DNA of 64,000 nt from Flagellimonas marinaquae (GTDB lineage Bacteria; Bacteroidota; Bacteroidia; Flavobacteriales; Flavobacteriaceae). Numbering within the stretch: position 1 is the first letter of the stretch; each line of letters begins with the position of its first letter. The notes beneath the pieces are model-generated. The model had not been told where the DNA came from and searched no databases. It was given only the letters and a program-made list of their open reading frames with translations. The translations under genes and the position numbers were made by a program. The stretch covers positions 62,001 through 126,000 of the forward strand of contig NZ_RZMZ01000013.1 in assembly GCF_003992675.1 (NCBI RefSeq), given 5' to 3'. Shown here piece by piece: positions 55,677 to 63,346 of this stretch.

Positions 55677-55706
55677 GTAGGGTCTATTATGTAAGTTTGG
55701 GACATC

Positions 55707-55714
55707 CAAAGCTA
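55707..55714 (-). promoter_or_regulatory. -7 box of the response regulator gene
   Basis: The minus strand reads TAGCTTTG, a perfect TAnnTTTG, with the ATG at 55676 30 bases downstream, showing that this gene is transcribed separately from the operon upstream. Confidence 0.45.
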
Positions 55715-55778
55715 TAAGCAAGCCCTCAATAAACCATCCATTTTCGTTGTGTGGACGAAATATACCGTCAATCCACGC

Positions 55779-56192
55779 CTAATGGGGCAATCTGGCCCGT
55801 ACTAGGCCATACACAAAGGCTCCCAAAATAGCACCTATCAGCACGATAACTATGGGCCAATAGCCGGCTCCCACCAAAATATAAATCGGTCCGGGACAAG
55901 CACCTGCCAAGGCCCAACCCAATCCAAAAAGCGTTCCTCCTAGGATATACCTGGCAAACGATTTTTCCTTGTCTGGAATACTGATGAGTTCCCCTGTAAA
56001 TGATTTGACCTTCGATTTTTTAATCCAAAAGACCAAAACAACACCAACGGCCAAAGCAGAACCAATGATACCGTACATATGAAAAGAATCGAACTGGAAC
56101 ATTTCATAAATCCGGAACCACGAAGCGGCTTCCGACTTGTATAGGACAATTCCCAAAAAGGTTCCCAATAAAATATAAACTATATTCTTCAT
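55779..56192 (-). CDS. YeeE/YedE-like (DUF6691) sulfur transport protein
   Basis: The 137-residue protein has four hydrophobic segments. GTLFGLGWALAGACPGPIYI (about residues 86-105) is the YeeE-type half motif with a Cys, as in thiosulfate-uptake channels. It is the second half of a two-protein YeeE pair; the first ORF overlaps it by four bases. It is the last gene of the long minus-strand operon. Family knowledge suggests uptake or export of thiosulfate or persulfide sulfur. Confidence 0.88.
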   Translation of the reverse strand: MKNIVYILLGTFLGIVLYKSEAASWFRIYEMFQFDSFHMYGIIGSALAVGVVLVFWIKKSKVKSFTGELISIPDKEKSFARYILGGTLFGLGWALAGACPGPIYILVGAGYWPIVIVLIGAILGAFVYGLVRARLPH

Positions 56193-56746
56193 GCTTCAAA
56201 AATTAGGGGAAACAAGAGGTGAACCATAGCCAGTCCGCCAATAAAAAAGCCAATAACCGCAATCAAAGAGGGTCGTTGCAGGTTACTCAGCCCTGAAATG
56301 GCATGCCCAGAAGTACATCCACCAGCGTAACGAGTTCCAAAACCAACCAGAAAACCGGCAACCAAAAGAATAATCCACACCTTGGGATTCGCCAACGCTT
56401 CTATACTAAAAAGCTCTGTAGGCAAATAGGCGGCCCCAGCACTTTCAAAACCGAGGTCTTTGAGTTTAATTACGGTTTGTTCCGATATATCCACAGCGGG
56501 GTTCGGGGACAACCATTGTGCTCCCAAAAAACCACCAAGCACGGAACCAAGAACCACCATTAGGTTCCATCGTTTGGATTTAGTGTCCACTTTGAAGTAA
56601 TCCGAGAATTTTCCAGCCCCGCCCAAGGAGCAAAATGTCTCCAAGTTGGAGGACATTCCAAATTTTTTGCCCATGAGTATAAGCAGTGCCATGATGATAG
56701 CGATAAGTGGGCCCGCCACATACCAAGGCCAAGGTTGATAAAGCAT
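56189..56746 (-). CDS. YeeE/YedE family sulfur transporter
   Basis: From the ATG at 56746 the protein has 185 residues and several membrane segments. [20 protein letters not shown] (about residues 135-154) is the YeeE signature with the conserved Cys and H. The four-base overlap with the DUF6691 gene shows they are a pair. A TTG at 56767 would add seven residues. In sulfur modules such pairs move thiosulfate or related sulfur anions across the inner membrane. Confidence 0.88.
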   Translation of the reverse strand: MLYQPWPWYVAGPLIAIIMALLILMGKKFGMSSNLETFCSLGGAGKFSDYFKVDTKSKRWNLMVVLGSVLGGFLGAQWLSPNPAVDISEQTVIKLKDLGFESAGAAYLPTELFSIEALANPKVWIILLVAGFLVGFGTRYAGGCTSGHAISGLSNLQRPSLIAVIGFFIGGLAMVHLLFPLIFEA

Positions 56747-56807
56747 TTTCGTGAGGTTTTTGAGCAAAGGTCACGAAAATGCCTTACATATCAAATAGTG
56801 TAGCTGA

Positions 56808-57011
56808 CTAACAGCAGTTTTTATCAGCATCAGAAACCCCGAATTTCTTCAGGATATCTTCCAACAAACACCACTTGGTCAAAGATGACTGTAATAGATT
56901 AGCCCCTACAAAAGCGGTAAACCATAACCAGTTGATATTTACATATACGGCCAAGATAAGGCTGATGAGCACAAAACTTCCCGCTACACCTCTTACGATT
57001 CTATTTCTCAT
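56808..57011 (-). CDS. YgaP-like (DUF2892) membrane protein
   Basis: From the ATG at 57011 the protein has 67 residues: MRNRIVRGVAGSFVLISLIL, then a second hydrophobic segment and a C-terminal KKFGVSDADKNCC. The arrangement is that of DUF2892 (the transmembrane part of YgaP-type proteins, which are rhodanese-linked). A Cys pair ends the protein. It lies inside the long operon between the PII-like gene and YeeE. Confidence 0.82.
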   Translation of the reverse strand: MRNRIVRGVAGSFVLISLILAVYVNINWLWFTAFVGANLLQSSLTKWCLLEDILKKFGVSDADKNCC

Positions 57012-57021
57012 TTTTTGATTT

Positions 57022-57327
57022 TTAAACGGTTCTTTCGATAGGTATCTCCACCGCCCTGATCGGGTTGGTGGTCTCACTTTCTGTGTTGAATTGTTTGATC
57101 AATCTGAACAATTCCGTTGCTTTTTCCTCTTCAGTAAAAGAGAAGAACATATTGGAGGCCGCTCCGCCCTTTTCACTTGGGAACCAGCTACTGGTGTACA
57201 TCAAAGGCGCTGCACTTTTGTATCCGTCAATATCAGATCCGCTAAAGCTTTCCACGCCTGCTCTCTTGAACAGCTTGAAGACTTCGCTCTTATATTCCTC
57301 GACCGTGGTAACAATGATCATTTTCAT
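57022..57327 (-). CDS. PII-like small protein
   Basis: The 101-residue protein begins MKMIIVTTVEEYKSEVFKLF, and the order of strands and helices (MIIVTTVEEYKSEVFKLFKR, GVESFSGSDIDGYK, MFFSFTEEEKATELFRLIKQ) follows the beta-alpha-beta-beta-alpha-beta PII fold. PII-like proteins of the DUF3240 type occur next to RND pumps in other bacteria; membership here is inference. The uridylylation T-loop tyrosine of GlnB is not evident. It starts one base after the RND stop, so it belongs to the pump operon. Confidence 0.55.
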   Translation of the reverse strand: MKMIIVTTVEEYKSEVFKLFKRAGVESFSGSDIDGYKSAAPLMYTSSWFPSEKGGAASNMFFSFTEEEKATELFRLIKQFNTESETTNPIRAVEIPIERTV

Positions 57328-57328
57328 C

Positions 57329-60300
57329 TTACTTGTAGTTTTTACGTTCTATCATATAATACACCAATGGCACTACCAATAGCGTCAAAATGGTGGACAC
57401 TATGGTTCCTCCCATGAGTGAAATGGCCAATCCTTGAAAGATAGGGTCGAACAAAATCACAAAAGCTCCAATAACAACGGTTCCCGCTGTCAACAAAATG
57501 GGCGTGGTACGTACGGCCCCGGCTTCGATAACGGCTTGCTTAAGGGGAACTCCATCATCCAAGCGTAGGTTCACAAAGTCGATAAGCAAAACCGAATTCC
57601 GCACCATGATTCCTGCCAACGCAATCATCCCGATAAATGAGGTTGCGGTAAAAAAGGCCCCCAACATCCAGTGCCCGAGCACGATTCCGATCAACGAAAG
57701 TGGAATGGCCACCATCATCACCACAGGTGCCTTAAAGTTTTGGAACCAGCCTACGATCAACATGTAAATGATTACGATGACCCCAAGGAAGGCAATTCCC
57801 AAGTCTCGGAACACCTCCAAGGTCACCTGCCATTCACCATCCCATTTCACGGTATAGTCATCTTCGAACTGAGGTTGTTCCATGTAAAGTTCATTGATGG
57901 AATACCCCTTGGGTAGCTCCAATTGGTTCAACTTATCCGTCATCCCTAAAATGGCATACACGGGACTTTCCAGTTCGCCAGCCATATCGGACATTACATA
58001 CACTACTCTTTTCTGATTTTTTCTGTAGATGCTCTTGGCCTTGATTCCTTCTTTGACTTCAACCAAATCCCCGACGGAGACCATACCTCCCTTTTGGGAT
58101 GCTATTTTCAATTGTTTGATCTCATCCAAACTGGATTTATCCTTCTCGCTGATGGACAGTACAATCCCGATTTGATCAAAAGCATCCTCTCGATATATAT
58201 GGGATACCGGTTGTTCACGGAAAGCCATTGCCATTACCTGAACAATTTGTTGTGGAGTGATACCGTAGAGCATCGCTTTTTCCTTGTCAATCACAAAATC
58301 GTACTCCACTTGATCATCCTCGACCATCCAATCTACATCCACTACGTCGGTAGTATTGTTCAAGATGCCCTTTACCTTATCGGCCAATGCAATTTGCTTT
58401 TCATAATCTGGACCGTACACCTCGGCTACAATGGTTGAAAGTACAGGGGGTCCTGGTGGCACCTCCACAATCTTGATGTTTGCATCGTACTTTTTGCCCA
58501 ATTCTTGGATTTTTGGCCTGAGCAATTTGGCGATATCATGGCTCTGCGCACTCCTGTCGTGCTTGTCCACCAGGTTTACCTGGATATCGGCCATATTGCT
58601 ACCTCCGCGAAGATCGTAGTGTCTAACCAATCCATTGAAAGTTATGGGTGCAGATGTTCCCACATAAGTCTGGTAGTTGACCACTTCCGGACGTGTGGAG
58701 AGATATGCGCCTATTTCCTTGGTCACCGCCGATGTTCTTTCCAAGGTGGTTCCCTCCGGAAGGTCTATGACCACTTGAAACTCGTTCTTGTTATCAAAAG
58801 GGAGCATTTTTACAGCAACCGATTTGGTAAAGAACATTCCCATAGATGCAAGTAGCAAAAAGAAGGTGATGCCCAAGAACATCCATCTCTTTTTCCGGCT
58901 CTCTATCAAAGGACTTTCAAAGCGCGAATAGGCTTTGTAAATAAACGTGTCCTGAATTTCGACGGGTTCCTTTTCCTTTTTCTTCTTTTTGTCCTTTTCT
59001 CTTAGGAAAATGTATCCTAAATAGGGTGTAATGGTCAATGCTACAAACAGTGACAACAACATCGCAATCGAAGCTCCAATAGGCATGGGCGACATGTAAG
59101 GACCCATTAGACCAGATACAAAGGCCATGGGCAATACGGAGGCAATTACCGTAAATGTGGCCAGAATGGTGGGGTTACCTACTTCGTTGATAGCATAAAT
59201 TGCTGCATCCTTAAAAGGCAACCGTTTCATTTTAAAGTGGCGATGCATGTTCTCCGCTATAATGATGGAGTCGTCCACCACAATACCCGTTACGAACACC
59301 AACGCAAACAAGGTAATTCGGTTCAAGGTATAATCCAGCATGTAGTAACTGAGCAAGGTCAATGCAAAAGTGATGGGAACCGAAAGAAAAACCACAAGTC
59401 CTCCTCTCCATCCCATGGCCAACATCACCACAAAAGTCACTGCGATGATGGCCCCGATCAAGTGCATCAATAGTTCGGATACCTTCTGCGAAGCGGTCTG
59501 CCCATAGTTACGGGTCACCTCAACTTTTACTTCATCTGGAAGCAATGTTGTTTTTAGGTGGTCCACTTTTTCCAAAACCACATCGGCAATCTTCATGGCA
59601 TCGGCTCCCTTGCGCTTGGCGATGGAAATGGTCACTGCTGGATATTCCGATTTATAGGTCTCTGCTTTTTCACTGGCAGCTCCAAATCCAAGGGAAACAT
59701 AGTTTTTCGGCAGCTCAGGACCGTCCAAAACAGTAGCCACTTGCTTCAAATAAATGGGTTGACCTTGTTTGGTGCCCACAATCAGGTTTTCTAGGTCCTC
59801 TTGGGTTTCCAAGAAGTTTCCAGTGCTGATATGAAACTCGGTATCGTTGGAAAGGAAGTTGCCGGAATCCATTTGCTGGTTATTGGCTTGGATCATTTGG
59901 GCCACAGTCAACATATCTAGGCCCGACTCTGCCAGTTTATCCTTATCCACCACCACGCGAAGTTGGGGGCTGCGCCCTCCTATCTTTTTGGTAATGGAAA
60001 CCCCGTTTACCTTTTCAATCTCGTTGATGAGCTCTCCTGATATCTGCCTCAACTGAAAATCATTATACTCTTCACTCCAAAGTGTCAATGCCAGCATGGG
60101 CACATCGTCAATGGCACGGGTTTTTACCAAAGGCATGGTCACTCCGGCAGGCATTTGGTCCATATGCTTATTAATCTCGTCGTACAAACGTACCAAGGAC
60201 CTTTCGATATCCTCTCCTACATAAAACTGCACAATGGCCATCCCTTGCTCTTGCATGGAGGTGGTGTATACATACTCTACGCCTTTGATGTTCGATATAA

Positions 60301-60523
60301 TTTTTTCGAGTGGTTTTGTTATCCTGGATTCCACCTCGGTTGGGCTGGCCCCTGGATATCCTACGAAGATATCCGCCATGGGCACATCAATCTGTGGCTC
60401 CTCTTCCCTTGGAATAAGGAAGGAACTGTACACCCCAATGACCATAAATACAATCATGAGAAGCACCGTTAGTTTGGAGCTGATAAACCCTTTCGCTATT
60501 TTTCCTGCAAGTCCGTCTTTCAT
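57329..60523 (-). CDS. RND efflux permease (AcrB/HAE-1-like)
   Basis: The 1064-residue protein has the RND layout: TM1 (about 15-35), two large periplasmic loops, and 12 TM segments. PREEEPQIDVPMADIFVGYP near residue 39 and TGIVVDDSIIIAEN at about 412-425 (TM4, with the paired Asp for proton transfer) are family motifs. It is related to AcrB/MexB and the Bacteroidota HAE-1-like pumps; no metal-binding signature was seen. It is read with the adaptor and TolC upstream and the PII-like and YeeE genes downstream. Confidence 0.92.
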   Translation of the reverse strand: MKDGLAGKIAKGFISSKLTVLLMIVFMVIGVYSSFLIPREEEPQIDVPMADIFVGYPGASPTEVESRITKPLEKIISNIKGVEYVYTTSMQEQGMAIVQFYVGEDIERSLVRLYDEINKHMDQMPAGVTMPLVKTRAIDDVPMLALTLWSEEYNDFQLRQISGELINEIEKVNGVSITKKIGGRSPQLRVVVDKDKLAESGLDMLTVAQMIQANNQQMDSGNFLSNDTEFHISTGNFLETQEDLENLIVGTKQGQPIYLKQVATVLDGPELPKNYVSLGFGAASEKAETYKSEYPAVTISIAKRKGADAMKIADVVLEKVDHLKTTLLPDEVKVEVTRNYGQTASQKVSELLMHLIGAIIAVTFVVMLAMGWRGGLVVFLSVPITFALTLLSYYMLDYTLNRITLFALVFVTGIVVDDSIIIAENMHRHFKMKRLPFKDAAIYAINEVGNPTILATFTVIASVLPMAFVSGLMGPYMSPMPIGASIAMLLSLFVALTITPYLGYIFLREKDKKKKKEKEPVEIQDTFIYKAYSRFESPLIESRKKRWMFLGITFFLLLASMGMFFTKSVAVKMLPFDNKNEFQVVIDLPEGTTLERTSAVTKEIGAYLSTRPEVVNYQTYVGTSAPITFNGLVRHYDLRGGSNMADIQVNLVDKHDRSAQSHDIAKLLRPKIQELGKKYDANIKIVEVPPGPPVLSTIVAEVYGPDYEKQIALADKVKGILNNTTDVVDVDWMVEDDQVEYDFVIDKEKAMLYGITPQQIVQVMAMAFREQPVSHIYREDAFDQIGIVLSISEKDKSSLDEIKQLKIASQKGGMVSVGDLVEVKEGIKAKSIYRKNQKRVVYVMSDMAGELESPVYAILGMTDKLNQLELPKGYSINELYMEQPQFEDDYTVKWDGEWQVTLEVFRDLGIAFLGVIVIIYMLIVGWFQNFKAPVVMMVAIPLSLIGIVLGHWMLGAFFTATSFIGMIALAGIMVRNSVLLIDFVNLRLDDGVPLKQAVIEAGAVRTTPILLTAGTVVIGAFVILFDPIFQGLAISLMGGTIVSTILTLLVVPLVYYMIERKNYK

Positions 60524-60539
60524 TGTTGGCTTTTTTGGG

Positions 60540-61628
60540 TTATTGAATTCGTACTTTAGCTCCGTTGTAGAGTTTTCCTTCTGCCGATACGATGTACTGG
60601 TCTCCTATGGACAGGCCTGACAGCACTTCTACTTCGTCACCGAAATTCTCGCCCAGTCGTAACCACCTAAGTAAGGCAACATTATCTTGGCCCAAAGTAT
60701 ACACCCCTGTCAACTGCCCTTTATGCACCAGGGCTTCGGACGGAACGGTCACAACCGTTTTACCTTCACTTCCGTTTTCCGCCTCGAGCCTAACGGTGGC
60801 ATACATACCTGACAAAATCTTGGCGCCTGTTTTGTCCAATGAAACTTTCATCACATATTGTCCGCCCGTATGTTGCGCGGATGCACTGAGTTCGGACACT
60901 TTACCCGTAATCGTGGTATTCAATGCTTTTACCAGAATGTGCGCTTTGGTACCCACACTTATTCCTGAAATGTTGTTCTCAGCCACTTTGGCCTCCACCT
61001 CAAATCCACCGGGAGACTCTACGGAAACCAGCGGGACCCCTGGGTTCGCCATATCGCCTTCATCAATGTAAGTGTTGGTAACCACCCCACTGAAGGGCGC
61101 ACGAATATTGGCGTAGGCAAATTGGGAGTTCACCTCGTTCTTCATTTGGTTTGCGGCTTCCAATCGAGCTTTGGCCATTTCATAGCGGGCCGTCATATCA
61201 TCCAGCTCTTTTTGGGAGGCACTGTTTTCTTTAAAAAGGTTTTGGAACCTTTCATAGTCCTTTTTTGCATTGTTGAAAGCCACTGTTGCTTCAGTAATAG
61301 AAGCTTCAACTTGCGCTTTTTTAGCGCGCAGGTCCACATTGTTGATGGAAATCAAAAGATCTCCCTTGTTTACCTTCTGACCTATTTTCACGGGAAGGTA
61401 TTCCACATAGCCCATCATTCGGGTACTTAGAGTGGCGCTGTTCACCGCTTTTATTTGACCACTTCCGGCCAAGATCGCTGAGCTATCGCCCATATCCACA
61501 TTGGCAACGGTTACCGGAATTGCCTCTGTGTTGTCCTCAGTCTGTTTTTCGTCGCTTCCACATCCCATTAGTAAGAATGCCAAGGAGGCGGTTAGTAGCA
61601 AACTTTTATATATCGTATTGTTTTTCAT
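60540..61628 (-). CDS. RND membrane fusion (adaptor) lipoprotein
   Basis: The 362-residue protein has a lipobox (LTASLAFLLMGCGSDEK). The barrel-sandwich lipoyl halves (VKIGQKVNKGDLLISINNVD near 80 and ANIRAPFSGVVTNTYIDEGD near 172) flank a coiled-coil hairpin (about 100-165). The C-terminal barrel and MP domain follow. It connects the RND pump with the outer-membrane channel. The gap to the permease is 16 bases. Confidence 0.92.
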   Translation of the reverse strand: MKNNTIYKSLLLTASLAFLLMGCGSDEKQTEDNTEAIPVTVANVDMGDSSAILAGSGQIKAVNSATLSTRMMGYVEYLPVKIGQKVNKGDLLISINNVDLRAKKAQVEASITEATVAFNNAKKDYERFQNLFKENSASQKELDDMTARYEMAKARLEAANQMKNEVNSQFAYANIRAPFSGVVTNTYIDEGDMANPGVPLVSVESPGGFEVEAKVAENNISGISVGTKAHILVKALNTTITGKVSELSASAQHTGGQYVMKVSLDKTGAKILSGMYATVRLEAENGSEGKTVVTVPSEALVHKGQLTGVYTLGQDNVALLRWLRLGENFGDEVEVLSGLSIGDQYIVSAEGKLYNGAKVRIQ

Positions 61629-61635
61629 CTTGCAA

Positions 61636-62937
61636 TTATTCTTTGGTTAAAAATGTTAATAAGGATTGTGCTTGATTGTATTCAAAAATGGTCTGATAAT
61701 AGGCCAATTGCTTTTCGGCATAGGTGGCTTCGGCCATCAATAAATCGGTTGTTTTCTCCAAGCCCTCTTTGAATCGGTTGGTGCGTATCCTCAATGATTC
61801 TTCGGATTGCTCCATAGCCAATTTTGAGGTCTGGAGCCTGCTTTCTGCATCTTCGACCATCCGTTTGGTGCGTTGAAGCTCCATAGAACTTTTGGCGACG
61901 TACTGTTCGTATTCCTGTTTTGCTTTTTCATAACTTGTTTTGCTCTTTCCCACTTTGGCAAACCGCTGGGAACCTTTAAAAACATCCCAGCTCAAACTTG
62001 CCCCAATAATGTATCCACTGGCATCGGCCTGAAAGATTTGATCATCGTACATTTCGTAGCTGGCGAATGCATTCAACCTTGGCATGAAGGTCATGTTTTC
62101 CGCCTTCATGTTGGCTTTGTATGCTTCTGACACTAAATCCATGGCTTTCACATCTGCCCTATTTTCCAGTGAGCCTTCCGAGTTTTCAACTAGGTTGTAT
62201 GGTACCAGTTCTTCGGAAGGTTTGTAGACCACATCACCCTGTTCATTCATTAAAAATGATACATAGTCAGATGCATTCTGGACATTGCTCTTGGCCGTTT
62301 TTAATTGATCGGAAACCTCGGTGACCCGAACTTTAACTTCCAACAAATCCGATTTTTGAAGCAAGCCTTGATCATAGCTGTTCTGTGCCATATTCAAGTT
62401 AGCATTGGCAGCTTCAAAAGCTTTTTCCAAAACCGCTACAGCTCTGTGGGCCAGTTGTAATTGCCCAAAGGCCTTCCTAGCTTCAAAGTCTAAATAATCC
62501 CTAGTGCGCATGGCTTGGAGCTCTTTGGCTTCCATCGTCGTCTTTGCCGCTTTGCGTTGGTAAAACCCGTCCAAATTGATCAATGGTTGTTCCACCGAAA
62601 CTATGGTAGCATAGTTTTCCACCTGATCTGGATCGTTTAACAGGGCTGGGTTAAAATCGGCTTGGGTCAAGATGGCTTGGTTCAGTTTAGAACCAAAAGC
62701 CATTAATGGGTTTGTGGTGGCCAATCCGGTATGCGACACAGCGATCTGTGGCAAAAAGATGGAATTGGAGAACCTATAGTCGTATTTGGCCATTTGGGCT
62801 TCCTGCTCAGAAACCTTTATGCTTGCATTGGATTCCTGGACCTTGGCCAATACCTCTTCCAACGAAATCTGTATATGGTCTTGGGCGAGTACCGCTTGCA
62901 TAAGCCCGAACGCAATAAAAGTTAAAATATGCCTCAT
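61636..62937 (-). CDS. TolC family outer-membrane efflux protein
   Basis: From the ATG at 62937 the protein has 433 residues, starts with a signal peptide (MRHILTFIAFGLMQAVLA) and is made of two TolC repeats with long coiled-coil helices (VLEKAFEAANANLNMAQNSY, and the second half YEKAKQEYEQYVAKS). An ATG at 62949 would give four more residues; the operator architecture places the transcript start near 62952, favouring 62937. It is the first gene of the 7-gene operon. Confidence 0.9.
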   Translation of the reverse strand: MRHILTFIAFGLMQAVLAQDHIQISLEEVLAKVQESNASIKVSEQEAQMAKYDYRFSNSIFLPQIAVSHTGLATTNPLMAFGSKLNQAILTQADFNPALLNDPDQVENYATIVSVEQPLINLDGFYQRKAAKTTMEAKELQAMRTRDYLDFEARKAFGQLQLAHRAVAVLEKAFEAANANLNMAQNSYDQGLLQKSDLLEVKVRVTEVSDQLKTAKSNVQNASDYVSFLMNEQGDVVYKPSEELVPYNLVENSEGSLENRADVKAMDLVSEAYKANMKAENMTFMPRLNAFASYEMYDDQIFQADASGYIIGASLSWDVFKGSQRFAKVGKSKTSYEKAKQEYEQYVAKSSMELQRTKRMVEDAESRLQTSKLAMEQSEESLRIRTNRFKEGLEKTTDLLMAEATYAEKQLAYYQTIFEYNQAQSLLTFLTKE

Positions 62938-62956
62938 TGGTAATATCATTTTGAGG

Positions 62957-63000
62957 CAAAATTATCATGATACAACTACCTGCACAGTAACATTAGTTAC
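62957..63000 (-). promoter_or_regulatory. GTAAC-N4-GTTAC operator with -7 box, tolC-RND-YeeE operon promoter
   Basis: GTAAC-N4-GTTAC (62987-63000) reads the same on both strands. On the minus strand, 22 bases after it, TAATTTTG (62964-62957) is a perfect -7 box, 19 bases before the TolC ATG at 62937. The flank GTTACTGTGC is identical to that at sqr. Confidence 0.78.
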
Positions 63001-63013
63001 CATGGCGCATATA

Positions 63014-63039
63014 TAAAAAAAGGAGGCACAATGGCCTCC
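63014..63039 (-). terminator. terminator between the 45-residue membrane protein and tolC operon
   Basis: On the minus strand GGAGGC (63039-63034) and GCCTCC (63027-63022) form a stem with a six-base loop, followed by T7 (plus-strand A run 63015-63021). It isolates the tolC operator from the upstream gene. Confidence 0.85.
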
Positions 63040-63113
63040 CTATTTATTTAACTATCAGAAGAATAAATGGTTCAATCCCTTTACTATTGGGGCTTGGACA
63101 AATGTAGACCCGT

Positions 63114-63251
63114 TTAGGATGGTTTATTTTTGTCGCTGTTCATCATGGCAAAAACAGCTATGACCAGAACTACGACCACCAGTGCAAACACACCTATCAT
63201 CCAGATGCCGTTTTCCCATGATACCAGTGGAATATTGATTAATGATTTCAC
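63114..63251 (-). CDS. 45-residue single-pass membrane protein
   Basis: A GTG at 63251 opens a 45-residue protein: MKSLINIPLVSWENGIWMIG, then a strong hydrophobic helix (VFALVVVVLVIAVFAMM, about residues 21-37) and a short charged tail NSDKNKPS. A perfect -7 box lies 24 bases upstream and a strong terminator follows. This size and shape resemble small respiratory-enzyme subunits, but no family was recognised. It is too short for standard gene finding. Confidence 0.6.
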   Translation of the reverse strand: MKSLINIPLVSWENGIWMIGVFALVVVVLVIAVFAMMNSDKNKPS

Positions 63252-63275
63252 GATGTATTGGTTTTAAGTTTGGTC

Positions 63276-63283
63276 CAAATGTA
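63276..63283 (-). promoter_or_regulatory. -7 box of the 45-residue membrane protein gene
   Basis: The minus strand reads TACATTTG, a perfect TAnnTTTG, 24 bases before the GTG at 63251. No GTAAC operator is present, so it is controlled separately from the four-promoter regulon. Confidence 0.5.
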
Positions 63284-63346
63284 CAAGCTTCGTGTTTTTG
63301 AAAATATGATAATTCTCATATAAAACAATCTCATCCCAGATGAATG

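Noticed and set aside
57498-60620. Several plus-strand ORFs of 60-130 codons in the RND region
   Set aside because: All are antisense shadows of the RND permease and adaptor, which carry clear motifs.
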